Shown: positions 8,272 through 18,446 of the stretch, piece after piece | Numbering within the stretch: position 1 is the stretch's first letter | Layout of the letters: every line of letters begins with the position of its first letter | Assembly: GCF_003471165.1 (NCBI RefSeq) | Contig: NZ_QRIL01000007.1 | Location: 90,728 to 154,727, forward strand | Source of the DNA: Ruminococcus sp. AM22-13 | GTDB taxonomy: Bacteria > Bacillota > Clostridia > Lachnospirales > Lachnospiraceae | Length of the DNA: 64,000 nt | Reading direction: 5' to 3' | Translations under genes and position numbers: made by a program | Notes under the pieces: model-generated | Databases searched by the model: none | What the model was told of the DNA's origin: nothing | Seen by the model: only the letters and a program-made list of their open reading frames with translations

Positions 8272-10106
8272 CGCATTTCCTCCATCTCTCCACAAGGAAT
8301 CTCCATGGTTATTTTGGTTCCCGTTTCATCTGATTCCACCCTGAAACTGCTGGCATTTCCATAGTACAGGTTTAATCTGGCAATTACATTCCGCACCCCT
8401 ATACTGGTTTCTACTTTATCCGTTGCATAATCATAATGATTCAGCAGATCTACCAGTTCCGGCTTCATTCCACGTCCATTGTCTGCCACGATTATCCGAA
8501 GTTTCTGTTCGTCTGACTGTGAAATCTCTATGTACAGTTCATCCACCTCCGATTTTCCCGGAAATCCATGCACAAGTGTATTTTCCACCAATGGCTGCAT
8601 AAGCATTTTATGTATCTTAACATGGTACAGACTCTCATCTGCTTTCAATGTTGATAAAAAGGAATAATTCAGTCGTTCCTGCTGTAAATGAATGTATTTC
8701 TTCAGATAGGTCAGCTCATCTTTTAATTCCACAATTTCATTGCTTCCATGAATACTGTATCTCATAATTGCTGCCAGTTCTGTAAGCATTTTGCTGATCG
8801 CATATTCATTTTTATCCACTGCCATCCAGTTGATGGCATCCAGGGTATTGTATAAAAAGTGAGGATTGATCTGTGCTTCCAGTGCCTGAATTTCTGCATT
8901 TTTCTCCTTCAGCATTGCTATACGCTCCATGCGCTCAGACTCCTCTATTCGTTTCGTCATTCTGTTAAAATGCCTGGATATACGCATAAATTCTGTACCT
9001 GTAATGCAGCTTTCCTCCATCTGTTCTTCGCCGCCTTTTGTAGCGCGGTCCATAACATCAAGGATATATCGCATAGATCTGTCCACATCATTCGATGTAT
9101 ACCAGGCCAGCAAAATGCACAAAACCGCTGCCAATGCACCCACCAGTACAATGATTACTGAAATATAGGCAAAATTACGCATTCCATAATTCACGTCCTG
9201 GATATTCAGCACATATATCTGATTTTTCAGGATTCCCTTGCTCTTTACTCTCAGCGCTGTCTTTTGCAGGATTTTTCTGGTTTTCACATATTTCAAAGCG
9301 GCTTTTTCTATCTCTTCCTGTGTAAAGACCGCTTTCTTTTCTCTGTCCAATTCCAGTTTCTGAGGTTTCCAGTTATTCTCCGCAGAAGATATTACATTTC
9401 CCTTATTATCTGCAATCAATGTAACATTAGATTTTGTATTTCCTGAACTGTATATATATTCAAGCATTGTTTCATCAAAACACAAAATCACAAAGCCAAC
9501 CGATCCCTTCTGATATTCAGAGAAATCCGTTAACTGATGGACAACATACATACAGTTATAGATTCCATACCCTTCCTGTGCGATACAGACAGATGGCAGA
9601 TAAATCGTTCTTCTCTCATCTTTTATCAGTTCCATTGTATTATTGTTTTTGATCTTGTTTAAATCAAAACAAAAGCTGCTTTGCCCTGACTGCGTAACTG
9701 TATCATAAAAGCAAGTATCATAATGTGTTCCAAAAATAGCGATTCCAAGAACTCCCGAATTATTATAGCACAGTTCCTGTAAACGTTCCCCGATTTCATG
9801 TTCCGCCTGATATCGTTCGGAATTATCCCAACGGTTGATTGGTTTCAGCCTCTGTGTATAAAATTCATCCGTATAAATTCCCTGTATAATTTTTTCATAT
9901 CCTTTATAGAAATTTTCAATATTCGAAGCATTCTGTTCCAGATTAGCCTGAATCAGTTCACCGGTCTGTGTTCTGACAACACTTCCACTTAACTGATAAT
10001 TCAACACTAGAATACAGCAGATTGGTACAATCGACATAACCAACGATAATGCTAGCAGTTTTTTCGCTACTGCAAGACTCTGAAATTTATTCCAGATTTT
10101 TTTCAT
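8268..10106 (-). CDS. sensor histidine kinase, YesM type
   Basis: 612 residues. One membrane segment near residues 15-35 and another near 310-335 enclose an extracytoplasmic sensing domain of about 270 residues. After the second segment comes a HAMP-like linker, then the His_kinase motif EAQINPHFLYNTLDAINW (phospho-His near residue 410) and an ATPase domain with LVENTLVHGF, DNGRGM and IGVRNVIARL. This is the LytS/YesM class that phosphorylates AraC-type regulators. First gene of the three-gene sensory operon; stop and start codons overlap at both junctions, implying coupled synthesis. Confidence 0.9.
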   Translation of the reverse strand: MKKIWNKFQSLAVAKKLLALSLVMSIVPICCILVLNYQLSGSVVRTQTGELIQANLEQNASNIENFYKGYEKIIQGIYTDEFYTQRLKPINRWDNSERYQAEHEIGERLQELCYNNSGVLGIAIFGTHYDTCFYDTVTQSGQSSFCFDLNKIKNNNTMELIKDERRTIYLPSVCIAQEGYGIYNCMYVVHQLTDFSEYQKGSVGFVILCFDETMLEYIYSSGNTKSNVTLIADNKGNVISSAENNWKPQKLELDREKKAVFTQEEIEKAALKYVKTRKILQKTALRVKSKGILKNQIYVLNIQDVNYGMRNFAYISVIIVLVGALAAVLCILLAWYTSNDVDRSMRYILDVMDRATKGGEEQMEESCITGTEFMRISRHFNRMTKRIEESERMERIAMLKEKNAEIQALEAQINPHFLYNTLDAINWMAVDKNEYAISKMLTELAAIMRYSIHGSNEIVELKDELTYLKKYIHLQQERLNYSFLSTLKADESLYHVKIHKMLMQPLVENTLVHGFPGKSEVDELYIEISQSDEQKLRIIVADNGRGMKPELVDLLNHYDYATDKVETSIGVRNVIARLNLYYGNASSFRVESDETGTKITMEIPCGEMEEMR

Positions 10107-11355
10107 ATTAAACTCCTGTTTTCTTTTTTATATGGATAATATTTGATAATTTTCCTGGAAATAGTTTTGTATGAACGAGTGCCAAACCGCATCTGTCAGA
10201 AAAAATAATTCTTGTACAGACACTGGTACACTTTTTTGCAAACAGAACTGTACCAAGCAACTGATAACAAAATATAACATTCTACATGCAATTGTCAATG
10301 GTAGGATCTGATTATAAAGCACAAAACTTCAGTCTTATTAATAATGATTCAAACTTCCCATCTAAAATTAAGACATAAATACTGGCTTACTTATCGCGGA
10401 AAAAATAAGCAGAGAATACGAAAAGTTAAGAAAAAGCTTAAAGAAAATCCTATTGTCGAATGTAATAAAATTCAAAACAGTTATTACCCAAACTTATTTT
10501 CGAAGTTTATCTAAGTAAATAGTTTACGTAATCAGAGTTATATTGATTATTCTTGCCAAATCATGTTTGGAATCTTATATTATAAACTATAAATATATAA
10601 GCGAAATTTTTCGAACATGTAAGAAATGACACAAACATTTAATGATGTCAGAGGGTTGAAAAATGGCAAACTATCATTGATACCACAGAACTGGACAATG
10701 CCATCAGAAAAAGAATAATTACTCTCTTATCTGTTGTTATAGTCATTGCAAAGCAGATGCATTTATGAAGTATGATAGAAACAATAAATATTGAAAGCAA
10801 AAATTTATCTTCAAAATAACCTTGTATACAATTTCTGAGCATTTCATAAAATTTGAAGAAATAAGTCAATCATAATTTTTGTTGTATAATATTTTGTAGT
10901 GTAAAATCACTTCTTTATGATATTTTAATCAAACTCATTATACAAAAAAATCCTATACAGCATTTCCTTGATGAAAAAATTGTAAAGTAGTGTCTGAAAA
11001 GAAATAAAATAATTGCACAAAATATATCTTCTAAATTATCAGCCAGCTTTGGACGACACCTAACCAAAACAGAAAATATAAAAAACAATTCATATAGCGC
11101 AATTCTAAATCAATTACATTTTAATAGAAAAGTGATGCCTGCCAAAAGAAAATCGCAAATTTATATAAATTTTTCTGAAAAGATCAGTATTCTCATTCAA
11201 TTTAGATATTTTTCTAGATTTACAAAAAAATATGTAGACTTTTAAATTTTTCAAAATGGCAGGCTATAAAATAAATTTATCTTTCAAAGCTGGGAACTTT
11301 ACATTCTTGCTTTTCAAAATTGTTATTACGCTTTATCATATCAGACATCACTTCT
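10107..11355. other. 1.25-kb A/T-rich region without a recognisable gene
   Basis: No convincing coding region, ribosome site or RNA structure was found. A 56-codon lysine-rich frame runs 10344-10514 on the plus strand (RGKNKQRIRKVKKKLKENP) but has no recognisable family. A 73-codon hydrophobic frame runs 10648-10869 on the minus strand. Both may be remnants of decayed genes, like the permease wreck at 12.5-12.9 kb. The kinase promoter should lie near its right end of 10107-10200. Confidence 0.5.
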
Positions 11356-12435
11356 CTATGATTCTAAAGAACTCCAGAGCTGTTTTTCTGTTTTTACTAT
11401 TTTTTCAGTTTCGATTGCTTGCTCAAGCATAAAAGATAAATAAGTATCCTGAAGTGCTTCGCGTAATGAATAAAATTCAGTTCCACTTTCTGTGAAATTT
11501 TTCATACATGCAAGGCAAGATGCTACAGCAATCTCATCATCATTCATTCTTGCAGGATAAAAGGGATTTTGATAAATTTGTTTATCCAAAAACAGAATTC
11601 CCTTATGTGCCCATTCACTATTATTATTTATGCCTACATCCACTCTATGGAGAGATTGTTCTATTGGTTGATTAGATGCATTCAGAAATCTTACAGTATT
11701 ATCATTAATTTCCCCCCGAACACCCCGAACATTCCAGCGTCGTGTACGAATTTGTGAAAAATACTGTTCACCTTCAAAATCCATAAAAGCATTTTTTCCA
11801 TTTTCAAATTGCATAAAAGCCCAGTCTCTATCTTCTTGAATAATAGTTCCACTTTCATCAAAACCATTTCGACCATTAGTAGCTGTTACTTCTGACCAGA
11901 ATTTTTTTCCCTGAATAACACAATTTTCGTATTTAATACCGAGAATTTTTCGGAATATGCTGATTGCATGATATCCGTGAAGCGCAGACAGCATAGCACT
12001 AGATGTTGTGCCCAAGTAACCTTGCCTGATAATATCTAATATACTTGCGTAATAAGGTTGAAAAAAATATTGTTCTACAATTTGTATGCGTCCATTATAT
12101 TTTTGAGATAATGTCCATAATTCATTTAATTCTGCAATATTTTTTCCGGGAGGTGTTTCACAGAGTACAGGAATTCCTTTTTCCATTAATTGTACGAGAT
12201 AATCTTTTACAATTTCCCGTGGAACACAAAGAACAGCAAAATCCGGCTTTCTGGAAAGTGCTTCGTCTAAATCAACGGTAGTAAAAACATGTTCCTGTAA
12301 TGCAACTTCTTTTGCACGAGTTTCTGTACGTAATACACCTGCACATATTGAAAACTGTTCTGGTAAAAGTTTTGCAATTCGGTAATAAAAGTCGGCCCTC
12401 CAACCATATCCAATAACCATATAATTTGCTTTCAT
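11356..12435 (-). CDS. Gfo/Idh/MocA-type oxidoreductase
   Basis: 359 residues. N-terminal Rossmann domain begins YMVIGYGWRADFYYRIAK, a glycine-poor variant of the usual GxGxxG, and contains the family pattern PDFAVLCVPREIV...GIPVLCETPPGKN (residues 80-120). The C-terminal half is the alpha/beta substrate domain. Members are NAD(P)-dependent sugar or sugar-acid dehydrogenases, or glycosidases with NAD. In this family a Lys in EKP is usually catalytic; here the motif reads ETPPGKN, so activity may differ. It lies downstream of a decayed sugar permease, suggesting it is a survivor of a lost sugar operon. Confidence 0.75.
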   Translation of the reverse strand: MKANYMVIGYGWRADFYYRIAKLLPEQFSICAGVLRTETRAKEVALQEHVFTTVDLDEALSRKPDFAVLCVPREIVKDYLVQLMEKGIPVLCETPPGKNIAELNELWTLSQKYNGRIQIVEQYFFQPYYASILDIIRQGYLGTTSSAMLSALHGYHAISIFRKILGIKYENCVIQGKKFWSEVTATNGRNGFDESGTIIQEDRDWAFMQFENGKNAFMDFEGEQYFSQIRTRRWNVRGVRGEINDNTVRFLNASNQPIEQSLHRVDVGINNNSEWAHKGILFLDKQIYQNPFYPARMNDDEIAVASCLACMKNFTESGTEFYSLREALQDTYLSFMLEQAIETEKIVKTEKQLWSSLES

Positions 12436-12459
12436 CTGTTTTCACCTTATCCTTTCACT

Positions 12460-12960
12460 TTAGTGGCTATCATACTGGCAATAATATATTTTTAAAGAAT
12501 TATAAAAAATATTAACATTGGCAATACAACTATCAAAATACAGTAAAACCATCTTGCCAGCCCTTGTTTGAACGTCCAAAAAAATTACAAATTACCGTGA
12601 AGATAGTTGATTTTTTGCAAATTTTAAATAGAATGATGGAATCACAAAATTATTCCATACATCAATAATGGTAATACAATGTTAGTTATCATAATTTATT
12701 TTAAGATTAGAAGTAATACCTCAATAGACATTTGCCACAAATTACAACCGTCCATTATGGATATTTCATCAATTTCCTGCGGTACTCCTTTGTAAAACAA
12801 CAGAATATCGTAATGGTAAAAGGAATCCATAATGAACTAAACATACAAATTACTGAGAATAAATTACCATATATATGCAAATATTGCAATACAAAAGGAA
12901 CGGATATACTCTGTAAAATTAATGTAAGACAAAAAGCTCACTAGAACTTTTCACACCAAT
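12460..12960 (-). pseudogene. decayed MalG-type sugar ABC permease
   Basis: Reading the minus strand in all frames recovers successive pieces of one CUT1 permease in the correct order: a membrane piece FSSLWIPFTITIFCC (~12800), the EAA loop FYKGVPQEIDEISIMDG (~12745-12795) in another frame, then VWNNFVIPSFYLKFAKN (~12620-12670), NFFGRSNKGWQDGF (~12570) and VLPMLIFFIIL followed by a stop and KYIIAS (~12480-12515). At least three frameshifts and stops break it. The pieces are read directly; assignment to MalG rests on the EAA motif and the WNNF.IPSFYL pattern. Confidence 0.75.
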
Positions 12961-13075
12961 AAGGTGGGTTGAACTTTTCTAAAAAAATGGAACTCGTAGC
13001 AAGACACAAATCCCATTTTAGGTATAAAAAGTCTTAGTTAGTTTATTATCAAAACTCCATTTATCACATCATCTG

Positions 13076-13747
13076 CTATCTATGCTGAGTAAAATTCACA
13101 AACCTGAAGTGCTTATCCATCTCATCACCGATCAATCCAATCACTTTCCCCATGGTAAATGCCGCCAACACTGTTCCAATTCCAAGTCCGTTGATATGTC
13201 CCAGGATCAGTCCGGTCATACAGGCAGTAATCGTCAGGCAGATCACATCAAAAGAAACCTTAACCTTAGAATATTTCACCTTTATAATCTCTGACAGCTC
13301 ACGAGGAAACAGATCCGTCGGAATGATTGGAAGACCACATCTGTTAGAAAGTGCAATTCCTATGCAGATCAGCAGATAACTGATCACAAAATATAACACT
13401 CTGAGCGGAATTGTCTTTGGCAGGATATTGATCCATGCCTCATTAACATCCAGCAGTTCACTGAATGCAAATCCAACCAGAAAACTGCACAGATAAGCAG
13501 GTACAAATTTTTTTCTCAGTATCATCAGACTTAAGATCAGAAGTGCCTGAAAAATATAAGTCCATGTTCCCAGTGTGATTACCGGAAATACTTTTTCAAA
13601 TGCATAAGGAACACTGGATATGGCAGATATTCCGGAACCGGAATACAGCATCAGAATAACAGCAAGACTGTTGATCATGACTGCTGTCACCAATGCCAGC
13701 TCTCCTCTGAAAATATGTCTCGAATCTTCTTCTCCATTTGTTTTCAT
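13076..13747 (-). CDS. YczE/YyaS/YitT-family membrane protein
   Basis: About 223 residues from ATG 13747, chosen because AGAGGAG is 9 nt upstream; an in-frame upstream codon at 13777 would place a perfect inverted repeat inside the gene. Five or six hydrophobic segments are visible. The GIALSNRCGLPIIPTDLFPRE region and GLGIGTVLAAFTMGKVIG near the C-terminus match the YczE/YitT-like integral membrane family (function unknown). It follows pyk at 165 bp but is separated from it by a probable terminator. Confidence 0.7.
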   Translation of the reverse strand: MKTNGEEDSRHIFRGELALVTAVMINSLAVILMLYSGSGISAISSVPYAFEKVFPVITLGTWTYIFQALLILSLMILRKKFVPAYLCSFLVGFAFSELLDVNEAWINILPKTIPLRVLYFVISYLLICIGIALSNRCGLPIIPTDLFPRELSEIIKVKYSKVKVSFDVICLTITACMTGLILGHINGLGIGTVLAAFTMGKVIGLIGDEMDKHFRFVNFTQHR

Positions 13748-13762
13748 AACAGTTCTCTCCTC

Positions 13763-13784
13763 TGGAGCGTGTTTCAAACACGCT
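13763..13784. repeat. perfect inverted repeat upstream of the YczE-like gene
   Basis: GAGCGTGTTT and AAACACGCTC flank a one-base centre, about 16 bp upstream of the preferred start. It could be an operator or a 5'UTR hairpin; it has no T-run and is not a convincing terminator. Confidence 0.6.
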
Positions 13785-13805
13785 CTAACACAAACAAAGG
13801 ACTGC

Positions 13806-13846
13806 TGTCAGAAAGTATTTTCTGTCATACTTTTCTGACGGCAGAC
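13806..13846 (-). terminator. probable terminator of pyk
   Basis: On the minus strand CTGCCGTCAGAAAAGTAT and ATACTTTCTGACAGCAG form a ~15-bp stem followed by a T-rich stretch (CCTTTGTTTG). Positioned about 100 bp after the pyruvate kinase stop. Confidence 0.6.
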
Positions 13847-13942
13847 CCCTGTGGCTTTTACATCTTATATTTTCTGAAAATATTATTTTTTATCGAATCA
13901 GGCAGGTAGATTTCCCACTTCGACTACTGATATTTTCCTGAC

Positions 13943-15361
13943 TTACTCAACTGTGCAGACGCGGATCAGATTTGTTCTTCCCGGAATTCCAAGCGGTACA
14001 CCACCGGCAAATACAATAGTGTCGCCAACTTTTACAAGTTTATGCTTCTGTGCTGCTTCGATTGCTCTCAGGCAAAGGATCTCAGAACTGTATTCTTCCT
14101 TGGTCAGCATCGGATAAACACCCCAGGACAGATTCAGCTGGCGAAGGACTCTCTCAGAGCTTGTACATGCACCGATCAGACATCCTGGTCTGTGTTTGGA
14201 CATCATATGAGCTGTACTTCCAGATTTTGTCACTGCAAGGATTGCACTGGCCTTCAGGTCGATTGCGGTCAGACAGGTTGCATGTGCGATTGCATTTGTA
14301 ATATCTGGATTCTCATTTCTGTCTGTTTTCTTAAAGATTGTATTGTAATCAATATTCTGCTCCATATGTTCTGCAATACGGCTCATCATCTGAAGTGCCT
14401 GTACCGGATATTTACCGGCTGCGGTTTCTCCTGAAAGCATAGTTGCACTTGTTCCCTGGAAAATCGCATTGGCAACGTCTGTAGCCTCTGCACGGGTTGG
14501 TCTCGGATGAGAGATCATGGAGTCAAGCATCTGTGTTGCTGTAATAACCGGTTTTCCTGCTGTGTAAACTTTCTGGATGATTTTCTGCTGGATAACAGGT
14601 ACATATTCCGGCGGGATCTCAACACCCATGTCACCTCTGGCGATCATGATGCCATCTGCTGCTTCAATAATCTCGTCGATATTGTCAACACCCTGCTGGT
14701 TCTCAATCTTTGCAATGATCTGAATCTCTTCACCGCCGTTTTCTTTCAGGATTTTTCTTACTTCGCGGATATCGTTTGCAGTACGTGTAAAAGATGCTGC
14801 AACGAAATCAAATCCTTCCTGGATACCGAAGAGAAGATCATCATGGTCTTTTTTACTGATGAATGGCATCTTCAGGTTTGCACCCGGAACATTGACACCC
14901 TTCCTGTCGCCAATCACACCTGCATTAATAACCTTGCAGACAATGTCCTTTCCTGAGATGTCCTGAACCTCCAGGTCTACAAGTCCATCATCAACCAGAA
15001 TATGTCCGCCCGGCTGCACATCCTTATAAAGCTCTTTATAAGTAATGCTTACGCACTCATTAGTTCCTTCAATATCTTTATTTGTAAATGTAAAAATCTG
15101 TCCTTCTTCCAGAGAAACCTTGCCATCCTTGAAGCATCCAAGTCTGATCTCCGGTCCCTTTGTATCAAGAAGTGCTGCAACAGGTCTGTCATATTTCTTG
15201 CGAAGTTCTCTCAGTTTCTGGATACGGCCTCTCTGCTCATCGTGAGGTCCATGTGAGAAGTTGAAACGTGCTACGTCCATTCCCTCTCTCACAAGCTGCT
15301 CCATAACATCGCCCTTATCAGTAGACGGTCCCATTGTACAGATAATTTTGGTTTTTCTCAT
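13943..15361 (-). CDS. pyk: pyruvate kinase
   Basis: 472 residues. Converts phosphoenolpyruvate and ADP to pyruvate and ATP in glycolysis. The N-terminus MRKTKIICTMGPSTDKG, substrate motif ARFNFSHG, metal and active-site region IIAKIENQQGVDNIDEI (Lys and Glu) and GDMGVEIP are all present. At 472 residues it is the short form without the extra C-terminal PEP-utiliser-like domain found in many Bacilli. It stands alone in its transcription unit, with a long A/T-rich upstream region (15362-15500). Confidence 0.96.
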   Translation of the reverse strand: MRKTKIICTMGPSTDKGDVMEQLVREGMDVARFNFSHGPHDEQRGRIQKLRELRKKYDRPVAALLDTKGPEIRLGCFKDGKVSLEEGQIFTFTNKDIEGTNECVSITYKELYKDVQPGGHILVDDGLVDLEVQDISGKDIVCKVINAGVIGDRKGVNVPGANLKMPFISKKDHDDLLFGIQEGFDFVAASFTRTANDIREVRKILKENGGEEIQIIAKIENQQGVDNIDEIIEAADGIMIARGDMGVEIPPEYVPVIQQKIIQKVYTAGKPVITATQMLDSMISHPRPTRAEATDVANAIFQGTSATMLSGETAAGKYPVQALQMMSRIAEHMEQNIDYNTIFKKTDRNENPDITNAIAHATCLTAIDLKASAILAVTKSGSTAHMMSKHRPGCLIGACTSSERVLRQLNLSWGVYPMLTKEEYSSEILCLRAIEAAQKHKLVKVGDTIVFAGGVPLGIPGRTNLIRVCTVE

Positions 15362-15614
15362 TTAATCTTTCCCTCCAAACTGTCAACTCAATTTTATCTA
15401 TTTTATTCCTGTAAAATAATGTAATAAAATGTTACCTGTTTCTATAAATGAAAATATTAAATCAAATAAAAATTACCATTATTGAGACTATCTGTCAATA
15501 TGGAATTTCGGCTTATTTTTGTTGATATTTGACAAAAAAATAACATACTTTTGTTGCAAATGTCACATATATTTTTGCCGATCCGACAGTTGGAAAATTT
15601 TTCACCCATTCTTA

Positions 15615-16145
15615 TCAAAAACCAAAATCTGCATAATCTTCCGGCAGGAATCTGTGGTAAATGATATGGCATCCTTCGTCTTTAAAACAATAATAATAAG
15701 GATCTGATCCGTCATCAAAGCGGATCATCACATCAAACTCCTCGTTATCCATTGGTTCAGTAATGATTTTATCTGAATAAGAATGGAACAGTTCTTTAAT
15801 TTCATCTATCGTACATCCATGTCTGCCAACCAGTTCGATCAATGCCTTGATGAATTCATTCTCTTTCATATTATTATGTACATATTCGGAAGCTTTTTCC
15901 GAAACAGTGAAGCAGAAACGATCTCCTCTGTGTGATACTGCTACTTCACCAAATTTCTCTTCTATATAAGAAGGAAAATCTTTTAAAATCTCTATCATGC
16001 CTGCAGCATCCGTCTTATTGCCAAAGAAATGATTCAGGGAACTGAGCGGATAATAAAGGCTGATCTTCTCCTTCATATATCCAAGCTTCGCCTGTTCCTC
16101 TTTGATCACATCGATCAGACTGGTTTCTAATCTGTTATAGTTCAT
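15615..16145 (-). CDS. conserved protein, probably DUF3877 family
   Basis: 176 residues with no signal or membrane segment. Starts MNYNRLETSLIDVIKEEQAK with GGAGGG 8 nt upstream. It resembles from memory a small Lachnospiraceae family annotated DUF3877; function is unknown. Acidic overall, with an aromatic C-terminal part (DPYYYCFKDEGCHIIYHRF). It is the first gene upstream of pyk on the same strand but is separated by 250 bp, so it need not be cotranscribed. Confidence 0.6.
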   Translation of the reverse strand: MNYNRLETSLIDVIKEEQAKLGYMKEKISLYYPLSSLNHFFGNKTDAAGMIEILKDFPSYIEEKFGEVAVSHRGDRFCFTVSEKASEYVHNNMKENEFIKALIELVGRHGCTIDEIKELFHSYSDKIITEPMDNEEFDVMIRFDDGSDPYYYCFKDEGCHIIYHRFLPEDYADFGF

Positions 16146-16412
16146 TTATTTTCCCTCCTGAAAATCTGTCCTTTTGCTTTTTCTGGTTAATATTTTATCA
16201 GACATTGCCCGAAAATCAATGCATTTCTTTTTCAATTGTACGCCCGCCAAAACAATTTCAATGTTTTCTTTTTCATACAAAAATAAAGAGCTTGCGAAAC
16301 TGTCCTTTTTTTCTCCCTCTGACAAATAACTCTGACTGGATAAAACAAAACAGATAAAACCAACCACTTCGTTGCTTTTTTAACCAAATAACTGCTTGAT
16401 TCAGTTAAAAAA

Positions 16413-16449
16413 ACAGCGTTCCGAATATTATTTATATCCGAAACGCTGT
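16413..16449 (-). terminator. strong intrinsic terminator of malQ
   Basis: On the minus strand ACAGCGTTTCGGATAT pairs with ATATTCGGAACGCTGT across a short loop and runs straight into TTTTTTT. It ends the glucanotransferase transcript. The remainder of 16146-16476 holds the upstream region of the DUF3877-like gene and no other recognisable feature. Confidence 0.9.
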
Positions 16450-16476
16450 CATTATTCCAGTTATTTCACTATGTAT

Positions 16477-18003
16477 TTAATCCCAGTTCTTACGTCCATA
16501 ACGAAGTGTCACATCATAGATTTCCTTCTGGAGTTTCTTTGTAAGATCTCTCTTCTTAATTCTCCACTTCCAGTTCATACCAACTGTAGATGGTTTATTC
16601 ATTCGGAATCTGTTGTCCAGTCCCATATAGTCCTGCATTGGGATAACGCAGACACGCGCAGCACTGCGCATGATCAGACTAATGAAACACTTATACAGTT
16701 CTTCTTCCGGTGTTGCATGATCACACAGATAATCTCTCGCCAGTTTTCTCTCAGCTGCTGTGATGCTATTCCACCATCCCACGATAGTTTCATTATCATG
16801 GGTTCCTGTATACGCCACGCAGTTCTCCGGATAGTTATGTGGCAGATAATCACTGGCACATCCGGAATCTCTGGAGTCAAACGCAAATTCCAGAACCTTC
16901 ATTCCCGGGAATCCGCTCTCATATACCAGATGACGTACGGAATCTGTCATATATCCCAAGTCCTCTGCGATAACCTGCTTCCATCCAAGCGCCTGTTCAA
17001 TCTTACGGAACAGATCAATTCCGGGACCCTTTTCCCAGTGTCCGCCTCTTGCATCTTTATCTCCGTATGGAATAGAGAAATATTCATCAAATCCGCGGAA
17101 ATGATCGATTCTTACAACATCATACAGTCTGAAGCAGTAACTCATTCTGGAAATCCACCACTGATATCCTGTATTTCTGTGATAATCCCAGCGATATAAC
17201 GGATTTCCCCATAACTGACCGGTTGCAGAAAAGCCATCCGGAGGGCATCCTGCTACTGCCAACGGTACATTGTCCTGATCCAGCTGGAACAACTCCGGAT
17301 GTGCCCATGCATCAGCACTGTCCATGGCAACATAAATCGGAATATCTCCAATGATCTGGATTCCTTTTGAATTTGCATAGGATTTCAGTTTCATCCACTG
17401 CTCATAAAACTTAAACTGCATATACTGCTGGAATTCAATATCAAAATAGAGTTCTTCACGATAATAATCCATGGCATTGTTCCAGCGGAGTCTGATATCC
17501 TCAGCCCATTTGGTCCATTCTACACCTTCGAAACGGTCTTTTACTGCCATAAACAGAGCATAATCTGACAGCCACCAGCTGTTCTCTGCTACGAATTTCT
17601 GATAGTCAGGATTCTTGCTGATATCACTGTTCTCGTATGCTTTTCTCAGAAGAGGATAACGGCCTTTGTAGATTTTTTCATAATCTACCTCATCAGGCTT
17701 CTTTCCCCAGTTAACTTTCTCGCAGTCTTTCTTATCAAGAACTCCTTCTTCCACAAGTGTATCCAGATCAATAAAATATGGATTACCTGCAAATGTAGAG
17801 AAAGACTGATATGGAGAATCTCCATAGCTGGTCGGTCCCAGTGGCAGAATCTGCCAGTAAGTCTGTCCGGCTTCCTTTAACCAGTCTACAAATTCATATG
17901 CACTTTTGGAAAAACATCCGATGCCATAGTCTGATGGAAGGCTGCTGATCGGCATTAATATTCCTGCTGCTCTTTTTCCCATGATTCTTGTCTCCTTCGC
18001 CAT
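16477..18003 (-). CDS. malQ: 4-alpha-glucanotransferase (amylomaltase, GH77)
   Basis: 508 residues. Transfers alpha-1,4-glucan segments between maltooligosaccharides in the cytoplasm. The GH77 signature residues are visible: RAAGILMPISSLPSDYGIGC at the N-terminus, nucleophile Asp in VVRIDHFRGFDEYFSIP, acid/base Glu in VIAEDLGYMTDSV, and the third Asp in GTHDNETIVGWW. Length is typical of bacterial amylomaltase. Monocistronic, with a strong terminator directly after it. Together with the GH13 glucosidase downstream in the window it supports maltodextrin or glycogen use. Confidence 0.95.
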   Translation of the reverse strand: MAKETRIMGKRAAGILMPISSLPSDYGIGCFSKSAYEFVDWLKEAGQTYWQILPLGPTSYGDSPYQSFSTFAGNPYFIDLDTLVEEGVLDKKDCEKVNWGKKPDEVDYEKIYKGRYPLLRKAYENSDISKNPDYQKFVAENSWWLSDYALFMAVKDRFEGVEWTKWAEDIRLRWNNAMDYYREELYFDIEFQQYMQFKFYEQWMKLKSYANSKGIQIIGDIPIYVAMDSADAWAHPELFQLDQDNVPLAVAGCPPDGFSATGQLWGNPLYRWDYHRNTGYQWWISRMSYCFRLYDVVRIDHFRGFDEYFSIPYGDKDARGGHWEKGPGIDLFRKIEQALGWKQVIAEDLGYMTDSVRHLVYESGFPGMKVLEFAFDSRDSGCASDYLPHNYPENCVAYTGTHDNETIVGWWNSITAAERKLARDYLCDHATPEEELYKCFISLIMRSAARVCVIPMQDYMGLDNRFRMNKPSTVGMNWKWRIKKRDLTKKLQKEIYDVTLRYGRKNWD

Positions 18004-18446
18004 TCTTCACTTTTACCGCCTATACTTTATCTAGTGTACATATAAGCAGTTTTTCTATACCTTATGCGCAATTGTTTTTTTTATTATATCTATTTTTTGT
18101 GCAAATTGCAATACAACTTTCATGTTATCCATTTTTTCGTGAAAATTACTAATCATTGCTTAGTTCTTTTCGTCATCTTCCATATTAAACACCAATCATT
18201 TCCACTCAGAGCATTGTCGTCAAGCGGATATTCACAATCTGCTTCGCTACGCAGCTCTATACCGAATAACTGCTCCGCATTTCATCAGAAGGAGCTTATT
18301 TTTTATCCATATCAAAAACTTATAATTTCAATGCAATATTGCTATTTTACGTTTCTTTTCCGATATGATAGGATATACTTGGTTAAAAAAATAACAAAGT
18401 ATTACTCCAATCTATACACATCAAAACCAAAGAAAGAGGTAAGAAA
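18004..18446. other. intergenic region between malQ and phosphoketolase genes
   Basis: Carries the two divergent promoters, which I cannot place with confidence. A G/C-richer block at 18190-18290 contains the small hairpin CTGCTTCGCTACGCAG and may be a relic or intergenic repeat. The plus-strand gene is preceded by AAGAGGTAAGAA as ribosome site. Confidence 0.45.

Noticed and set aside
10344..10514. Lysine-rich 56-codon frame considered as a transposase tail.
   Set aside because: No catalytic motif or terminal repeats could be identified, so no family is claimed.
16146..16367. 73-codon minus-strand frame before the DUF3877-like gene.
   Set aside because: No recognisable family; contains the upstream region and ribosome site of the next gene, so a chance frame is more likely.
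16396..17199. 267-codon plus-strand frame opposite malQ.
   Set aside because: Lies antisense to a clearly conserved GH77 gene and has no ribosome site or recognisable family; likely a shadow of codon bias.
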